Assembly: GCA_014904985.1 (NCBI GenBank)
Contig: MU129126.1
Span: 33,733 to 97,732, forward strand
Source: Hydnum rufescens UP504
Taxonomy: Eukaryota; Basidiomycota; Agaricomycetes; Cantharellales; Hydnaceae
DNA: 64,000 nt
Direction of reading: 5' to 3'
The notes beneath the pieces are model-generated. The model saw only the letters and a program-made list of their open reading frames with translations, did no database searches and was not told the DNA's origin. Position 1 is the stretch's first letter; each line of letters begins with the position of its first letter. The translations under genes were made by a program, and so were the position numbers. Of this stretch, positions 57,378-64,000 are shown in pieces.

Positions 57378-58224
57378 TGTCAGGGCGACACTGCCGTCGA
57401 AGCCACAAACAGAAAGAGGAAAGAGATTAATTAACCACACGCTATCGCAGTGGGAATCCTGAGTATACACCACACAACAAGGGACACACAAGTCTCGCAC
57501 CTATCGCAGTGGGAATCCTGAGAGATTGAAACTGGTGATCCCCCAACTGCGAAGGGCTATAAATACTATTTCCTGCACACAGCCTCCAACCTTCCAGAGC
57601 CTTCCGCCGTCTTCCATAACCTTCCAGATCCTCCTAGAATGCCGGCTCCACAGCCCATCAGTCAGCCTCCACAGCCACCATCACTAAGCCTCACTAAGCT
57701 GATGCAGCCATGTTACAAATCCTGTGCACACCTCCACATGGCTATGCCCCAACTTCCATATGTATCCCCCTTAGCGTATGTACTTCCAAGGCAGTGTACG
57801 CCTGGGTACTCCAAAGGTGTCCAAAGTGTCAAAGGACTGTAATGATGTGGATGGAGTATGGATTGGGACAGGTGATGTGGATTCAGGGACTGGGGGTAGA
57901 GGAGGAGGAGGGGGAGTCTGGATTGGCAACTCCATGGACTCACGTGGGGAGCAAGGGAACGACAGGTGCTGACAAGGGCGCCAATGCTACCACTGGTTGA
58001 CTACCGAGCCCATAGCCCGCTGGCCGAGGCCTGATAGAACAAGGGCAATAATAATAAGAGAAATGCCAATAATGGCAAGGATGACAATAACCCCAGTAGT
58101 GAATGGAGGGAGAGAGGAGACAAGAGCATTTGAGGAAGTAGGCGCCATATGATAGAGTCAATGAAGAATGATACTCTGACGGGTAAGTCCTTAGGCGGAA
58201 GCAAATGTCAATTTGATCCTGACA
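57378..58224 (-). mobile_element. 3' LTR of element C
   Basis: 847 bp. Close to the solo LTR at 18800-19615, with an added ATGTGGATGGAGTATGGATT-type duplication near 57845-57890. It also carries the antisense-to-plus small membrane ORF (MAPTSSNALVSSLPPF at about 58146), here stopped by TAG. Confidence 0.92.
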
Positions 58225-58235
58225 TTACCCCCCTT

Positions 58236-58990
58236 TTAGGACTCGGCGTCACGATCGAGTTTTCCTTGAGTCCAGTCAAATAAAGTATGCTGGGGGACCT
58301 CAGTAAAATTTTCGAAGTGAGGTGAAAGGTAGGGTATCCCAGATAGCAGTTGCAATATGATGTGGGGAGTTTGGATTGAGGCGATGGAAGTCATCCAGGA
58401 GCCGTTTAGAGTTGCTGAGGTTTGATTCTGGTTCCCAACTGTTTTCCTCCTGGGCCATAGCCTTTCCATTTAACGAGGTATTGCAGTTTTGTACGATAGA
58501 AGACAACTGTCCAAGATTGTCTCAACCTCATATTCGGTGTCACCCTTTGCTGTAATGATCGGTTTGGGTACTGGGGGCTGACGTCGCTCAGGAATACTGA
58601 TCAGGTACGAATGGGCAGAGTTTGCTGACATGGAACACTGGGTGGACTGCGTTGGAAGTTCCAGGTGAGTTTTAGCCGATAGGCCGATGGCTGAGATAAC
58701 TTTGTCAATCAGGAAGGGTACCAAACCACTTGTCATCAAACTTCTTGGTAGGCGCATGTCATTGTGATGTTTTCTGCATCAAGCCAAACTTTATCCCCTT
58801 TGTCATAACTGGGTGCAGTTTGGCGATGAGCATCATAGAAGCGTGCCATGTCATGTGCTGCTTGGTGAAGAGCAGACTTGGCCTCCTCTGTGGCTTGCTT
58901 CATATGCTTCACAAACTCATACACCAGATTCACAAGGCAGGTCTTCACAACAGTAAGCCACTGTGCCCAGAGAAGTGTATCATGACTGAA
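58236..58990 (-). pseudogene. Element C Pol: integrase C-terminus and chromodomain
   Basis: The minus-strand frame ending at 58736 has NLVYEFVKHMKQATEEAKSA and HDMARFYDAHRQTAPSYDKG and DKVWLDAENI, the GPY-like integrase C-terminal part. 58757-58470 has PVPKPIITAKGDTEYEVETI, the linker and first strand of a chromodomain. 58469-58236 has SKRLLDDFH-like remnants in shifted frame. Frames change several times, so it is not functional. Confidence 0.75.
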
Positions 58991-60465
58991 TAGAGAGCTA
59001 TTAAATAGGAGAAATGAAGATAAAGATGAAAGATGAAATAGAGATATCATATCAGGCACGGAACTCGGCAAATGATATCAGTATAAAAAAAGTAACTTCC
59101 TCTATCTGAAAGAGGATAAAAGATAAAAAAATAGATCCGAAAAACAATAATAAATTCTGAAATATAAAAAATCGTACACTCTCAACACAGTTTGAGAATT
59201 GGTATCCAGTAAAAGGAACGCGCAATGCAAAGGAGACGAATTGAGTCATCATAAAAGGAGAATAGCAAACGGAGTACAAATAGATAAAAGAAAACAATCA
59301 ATAATACAAATAAAGAATAAAAAAACAATAAGAGACTAAACAGAAGTAAATCGAGCAAAATCCTAAAAGATAAAACCATAGACTGTAGATAAAAAAGAGA
59401 AGATGAAGCATCATTATGTTTCTGATAAAGGTCATACATACACAAAATTGAATATAAACCATGAGAGTGAAAGAAGGCCATGTAGATACAAAAAAATCAT
59501 CAGAATGAATGATTATACAAATACCGAGTATACTGAGAAAACAATAGAAATTAGAAATGAATTGAAATTTCATATAGAAAATCGGAAAAGAATGATAGTC
59601 ACACAACATAGTAATACAAGTAAGAATCAAACATATATATATAAATACAATACAATAAAAAATGAAAGTGAAAAAACTGTATAAAATAAAGAGTAGAACA
59701 GACAAAGAATGAAATAGATAGAACAAATAAGATAAGACGCAACTTAGAGAATAGATAGAGCAATAAAACTAAAATATTCTCAAAAAGAAAAACAACAAAA
59801 ATACTACATCAGATAATCAGAAATTATAATAGAATAGAGAATGAATAAACATAAACATTCAAACATTTGAGTACAAAGGCAATCTTATAAACGCAATGGA
59901 CAACAAAAGAAACAAAAGACACAGATCAAAAGAAAAAAGGACAAAAAAGACAATATAGAAATACATTAAAACGAAGAAACGCTTAGAGTGGAGAGCGCGA
60001 CAAAGAACTGATAAGTATAAAAAAAATATACATCACATTGACAGAAAACATAGAGAAGAGATAAAAAAAAAGATAAAAGGGTGATCTAGATGAGCAGAAA
60101 TCTTTACAGAATGCTGGTGAAATAAAAATAGAAGTTAGAAGAATAATAGAACAGAAATAGAGAAGAAAACAATAAAAAGAATAAAATAAGAGACACAAGA
60201 TTTACAACAATGGATGCAAAAAAAAAAAATAGCACCAAACAGAAAGAAAAGTGAAACATAATATGATAACATGTGATATACCAAACTACCATATCATAAA
60301 GAATCATAAAATAAAAAATAAAATACATAAAAGAGAATAATGGAAAAAAAAGAACATATATAATAAAATAACTAAATAACATGGAGAGGAACAAAAAGCC
60401 ATAGTCGACAGACAACAGTAATGATACATAGTAAAAAAAGACAGAATAATAAGAGACACAATCCC
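58991..60465. other. Extremely AT-rich, purine-skewed block replacing the integrase core
   Basis: About 1.45 kb of roughly four-fifths A+T, with A far more common than T on the plus strand and G more than C. No palindrome, tandem period or known coding sequence. The minus-strand frames are only Phe/Leu/Tyr/Ile/Ser-rich, as composition dictates. On the minus strand the retroelement reads to AIPQWRWDCVS, just before the integrase core should start, and resumes after the core. Mitochondrial DNA, an A-rich insertion or an assembly join are all possible. Confidence 0.7.
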
Positions 60466-61400
60466 AGCGCCATTGAGGTATGGCTGTCTTTAGTTGATAA
60501 AGGCTTTTTGCTATCTCAGCCCACTTCCACTGGTGCTCTTTTCTGAGTAAGTTGTGAAGCCCGGGATGGCAAGATATGTGAGAAGTTCTTTGATGAAGCG
60601 TCAGTTAAAAGTGTAACAAGACAGGGATCTTGACAGCGCACTCGTTTGACTGTTGTAAGAATGGCATTCCCGAACTCAGCAATTAACTGGATCCATTCAA
60701 ACTTGGTCGCTGGGGAGAGGATAAGCTCAAGATAGCTCACGGTTTGCGCTCCAAGGGGCACTTTAGCTTCGAGAAACGATTACTTTTCTTGCGGATTGCG
60801 CACATTTCAGGACTACCCTGCATAGTGTCGTGCGAGTGTTCAGTAAAACCAGGATATCATGCATGTAATAGCTACCACTAGCTTCTGCGACCAAGATCTT
60901 TGAAGAGGTGATTCAATCAGGTTTGAAAGGTGCAGGGGCTATTAAGTCAGCCCATAAAGAACATGACAAAGGCGATTCGAAGAGTCTCGTTGGTGCGGAT
61001 GCTGCCTTCCAGTTCGTCTCCTTCGTCGCATCCAATATACTGTTGACCACCATCACACTCCAACTTGTGAAGAACTTGGCTGAGTGAGCCTCGATTTCAA
61101 GATGTCTCGTCACAGGGGAAGGATACAGCATTTTTCACATAGCAGTCGCTTGAGTTCGCCAAATCCTGGACAAGCATACGGGCCTCTGCCAGCGTCCATC
61201 CTTCTTTTTGACGAAGCAGAAAGGCAGAATGGTGAACTTGAGGAGCGATGTGTCCGGTCTCTAGGTGCTCCTTCAAGAAGGATCCACCTAGTTGCTCTCA
61301 TGGTGTATATGTAATATTCACCCCAGTCTTGCGCACGTCCTCTTTTAGACTCAATAGCACGGTCCCAGGACACGTGGGGGAGGCGATCAAAGGATTGCCT
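60466..61400 (-). pseudogene. Element C Pol: RNase H and reverse transcriptase remnants
   Basis: 60761-60516 encodes TKFEWIQLIAEFGNAI and LVTLLTDASSKNF, the connection and first acidic motif of the RNase H region. Upstream on the minus strand, shifted frames give CDEGDELEGSIRTNETLRI (like the reverse transcriptase block after the first catalytic Asp) and LRQKEGWTLAEARML (like the KKDG block). The catalytic YxDD part is not recognisable. Frameshifts every 50-150 bases. Confidence 0.65.
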
Positions 61401-62495
61401 TACAAGAAGTCATGGAAGTTCGGTACGTGTCTTGGGCACCATTTCCTCAGGGGCACTTCTTAAAGTCTTCTTATGCTGCTCAGCGAGACGGTGGATTATG
61501 ATTCCGGTTGCAGAGAATATGCTCTTCAGGGTGAAGGAAGACTACAAGAACAATCTTTCACCATCGCAATCTTCAGTTATCACCAGGCAGCCTCGCCTGT
61601 CTTTTTGATAGAACACCTGATAGGCTATTTTCTATTAAAGAGGGAGGCGATGGCACGTCGGTCAAGTGAAGACAATGAGGACGAGTGGGCTGGTGCAAAT
61701 CTCTATCACGCGCTGTGAGTATCCTTGGGCCTCAATGGATTGGATATGCCTGGAGATGCCCATCTCCTCAGAATTGCACGGGGGACTGACTGGGCAAAGA
61801 AAAGGATAGGGCTCCTTGGGACTGCGCGATGGAAGAAGGACAGGTGGAGATACAGGGGATGTAGGGGTTAAGGCTGTGTCCAGAGCTTTCCTTTGCTAGA
61901 CAATGCGGACGCATTGAAACACCATCATCAGGCACCGGATGCTACTACTCCATCGACCAGTTTGATCTCAGTTATGATACAAGCAGGTGTCCTACAATGA
62001 GGGGAACTCGTCCAGCTAGTCACAGCAATGACTTTCTCTGAAGGTAGCCAACGTGCATCAGGAGGTCGGTCTCCTTCGAACTGAGCAAGCGTCATTCAGG
62101 GTGCATCAATGTTGTAAAGCGGATCGGCCGAAGGAGTTGGCGGTAGTAAGTTTTTTGCCTTAGCAAACCTGATTAATGAACATCCTAGTTCTCCAGAATC
62201 AAGCGAGGCATCACTGCATAGCCTGGGCACTGTCAAGGTCTGTAGAGGATCTTAGCTCGTAGCTAAAAGAAGGTTGTGGAATCGATATAGAGTGGGCCTG
62301 GCTTGTCGATACGACTACGGTCTTTCTCTTTCATGTACGCCCATCGAATGTTCAAGCATGATCAAACATATCCATTGTGGGTCCTACTGTACAAGTTGAA
62401 AGAAGAGAGAATTGGTTTGTCAAACAGGGCATGTCCTTCACTGTCGACGTCTTTAAAAATCCTTTGCCACACCCTCATTTCCATCCTCAGCAGAT
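61401..62495 (-). pseudogene. Element C: eroded spacer and protease region
   Basis: By position this should hold the protease and the start of the reverse transcriptase. I can read no intact motif, only short frames on both strands. Confidence 0.4.
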
Positions 62496-63540
62496 TTGGG
62501 TGCCAGAGTAGCACGAACTTTCTCTACCACTTCCTCCATCTGCTCAGATGACAGAGCACCTCAGACTGAACGAGAGTGTGGGGGCTCAGGGCAGTCTCTG
62601 GCAAATGTGGCCGGTTTGTTACAATTCCAGCCAGACCAGCGACTCAGTGAGGATATTCTGATGACAGATTGGAGTCCACGTCATGAGTTCATAAGTGGAG
62701 GAGGAGGGCGCAGCAGCAGCATCAGGCTGGAAGGAGGTTGGAAGGGTTTGAGGAGTAGTAGTGGGAGGGCGGAAAGGTCTAATTGTTCCTGGACGATTGT
62801 CCTGGTGAGGGTTGGTGGGAGAGAAGAGTGCTGTTCATTAAAGTGACACCACAACTTATCAATGCGAGTGGCTTTGTCCTTCCATTCTTGAAGGGACATA
62901 GGGAGGGTGTCGAGGTGTATCTTCTCGACCAAGCTACGGAGCAGTCCATGCTCATAAGTATCCATCAAGGCTCCATCATTAAAGCTGTCTTCCCAGATAT
63001 GGCCTCAAAGGCTGTCATATACTCCTCAGCTGTCATCCCTCAAGTCATCTTCAAGCTACAAAGTCACTGACAGGCATGAGCCTCTCGGTCTGCATCACCG
63101 AAGGCTGCCTCAAAGTGGGTGCAAAAGGTTTCCCAATCAGGGAAGGGAGAATCACCATCAAGGATAGCACATGTGTAGTTGGAAGCCCAATCACCAGCAC
63201 TGCCTCCTTGCATGTAGGAGAGGGCATAGAGGATCTTTGTCTGATCACTGGGAAAGGAGTTGGGTTGAATAGCAATGTTAAGTTTGAGAGTGCGGAGGAA
63301 GGGATCAGCCTTCTTTTGATCACCACCAAAGACCTCTGGATCAGCTGCCTTTGGGGACATGCAGAGATGGAAGGAGTAGTGGCAGGAGCAGGAGGAACGT
63401 CCAACGACAGGAGCAGGGAGGTTCTCGACAACAGCCTTGGTGATCTGCCTCGACTTCAGCCATCAGAGTTTCATGAGAAGAGGTATCAGTCTGAAGGTGA
63501 GTCACTAGGTTCTTGAGTACAAGGTTCTGTTGCTCCAACT
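62496..63540 (-). pseudogene. Element C Gag
   Basis: Minus strand. 63538-63341 starts with EQQNLVLKNLVTHLQ, a coiled-coil-like N-terminus. 63360-63064 is the retrotransposon gag domain (DPEVFGGDQKKADPFLRTLK, YMQGGSAGDWASNY, FCTHFEAAFGDADRE). 62968-62681 continues it (MDTYEHGLLRSLVEK, LPMSLQEWKDKATRIDKLW). Near 62610 a zinc-knuckle relic reads GWNCNKPATFARDC, where the first Cys is Gly and the His is lost. Capsid function would need these joined; the copy has shifts and is inactive. Confidence 0.82.
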
Positions 63541-63699
63541 GCTCGTACCGTTGTTGTTGTGCCTCCCATCATTTGACAAAGGCCTTCTCCAGCATGCAGT
63601 GAAAGACAGAGAAGGCATCAGCGGGGATTTGTCCATGAGGAGAGAGGTAGAAGGGATAAAGGAAGATGTTGTGGGTCAAAGAGATGAGTTTTTGATCTC

Positions 63700-64000
63700 T
63701 GTCAGGGCGACACTGCCGTCGAAGCCACAAACAGAAAGAGGAAAGAGATTAATTAACCACACACTATCGCAGTGGGAATCCTGAGTATACACCACACAAC
63801 AAGGGACACACAAGTCTCGCACCTATTGCAGTGGGAATCCTGAGAGATCGAAACTGGTGATCCCCCAACTGCAAAGGGCTATAAATACTATTTCCTGCAC
63901 ACAGCCTCCAGCCTTCCAGAGCCTTCCGCCATCTTCCATAACCTTCCGGATCCTCCTAGAATGCCGGCTCCACAGCCCATCAGTCAGCCTCCACAGCCAC
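63700..64000 (-). mobile_element. 5' LTR of element C (partial, runs off the window)
   Basis: Starts TGTCAGGGCGACACTGCC and matches the first 300 bases of 57378-58224 with few changes (for example CCTATTGCAG for CCTATCGCAG). The end lies beyond the window. Confidence 0.92.

Larger units (their letters stand above)
57378..64000 (-). mobile_element. Ty3/gypsy element C (both LTRs, right one cut by window end)
   Basis: Left LTR 57378-58224 (TGTCAGG...CCTGACA) and right LTR from 63700. Gag is at the right and the integrase end and chromodomain at the left, so it reads on the minus strand. The polypurine tract AAAAGGGGGG (minus strand, 58238-58227) next to the left LTR agrees. The interior is 5.5 kb, but 1.45 kb of it is foreign-looking AT-rich sequence, and protease and reverse transcriptase are heavily eroded. 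Non-autonomous now. Confidence 0.88.

Noticed and set aside
59052..60415. Long Phe/Leu/Tyr-rich minus-strand frames as membrane proteins
   Set aside because: Composition (about four-fifths A+T, purine-rich plus strand) alone gives such frames. There are no family motifs.

Overview
The window looks like a transposon-rich stretch of a filamentous basidiomycete genome, probably Agaricomycetes. The evidence is genes with several 50-80 bp GT-AG introns carrying CTRAY-type branch sites, a calmodulin gene ending EEFVKMMLSK, a Zn2Cys6/fungal-specific transcription factor, and a NACHT-WD40 (NLR/STAND) gene with near-identical WD repeats. No rRNA, tRNA, CRISPR array or bacterial-type operon was seen.

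Layout. 1-2765: 3' part of a Ty3/gypsy element (A) with its 3' LTR. 2790-4022: tandem array 1 of hairpin-bearing intron-like units. 4023-6960: decayed Ty1/copia element on the minus strand. 7630-20100: a large, stop-riddled Ty3/gypsy chromovirus (B) with an extra ORF before gag and another after the chromodomain; the latter is split by a solo LTR (18800-19615, TSD GGACA). 20115-21065: G-rich satellites. 22024-22165: a perfect Harbinger-like MITE. 22946-25473: a gene island with calmodulin (-) and an enoyl-CoA hydratase/isomerase (+), divergently arranged. 27316-28300: a long-TIR (MULE-like) non-autonomous element. 31116-38040: a Zn2Cys6 regulator and an unknown gene, followed by a tandem, partly deleted pseudogene copy of both. 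39080-39810: a 365-bp tandem duplication. 40457-43214: a duplicated block flanking intron-hairpin array 2 (-). 43190-45613: weak gene candidates. 46804-52231: the NLR gene. 52784-57377: nested LTRs and intron-hairpin array 3 (-), split by an LTR-like insertion. 57378-64000: a minus-strand Ty3/gypsy element (C) with both LTRs, whose integrase core is replaced by a 1.45-kb very AT-rich block.

The observation most worth following is the set of tandem hairpin-intron arrays: three arrays (one now in two pieces), in both orientations, with eleven intron-like units of about 94-115 bp. Most have a donor (GTATGT, GTGAGT, GTAAGT, GCAAGT), a CTAAC-like branch site, a pyrimidine tract and a YAG acceptor. 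Each has an AAAAGAGCAGC/GCTGCTCTTTT hairpin in the intron and a second palindrome (ACACACCTGC/GCAGGTGTGT) at the 3' end of the preceding exon. All three arrays end in the same kind of GTATATAAT plus (AATA)n tail, and at least two carry 15-bp AC-rich minisatellites in exons. This looks like a dispersed repeat family that carries or multiplies introns; I do not recognise it as a named family.

Several frame breaks (enoyl-CoA hydratase, WD40 gene) are one-base changes in homopolymers, and the two copies of the 40.6/42.8 kb repeat differ mainly by one-base indels. Part of the apparent decay may therefore be uncorrected long-read error. Coordinates of intron boundaries are read by eye.
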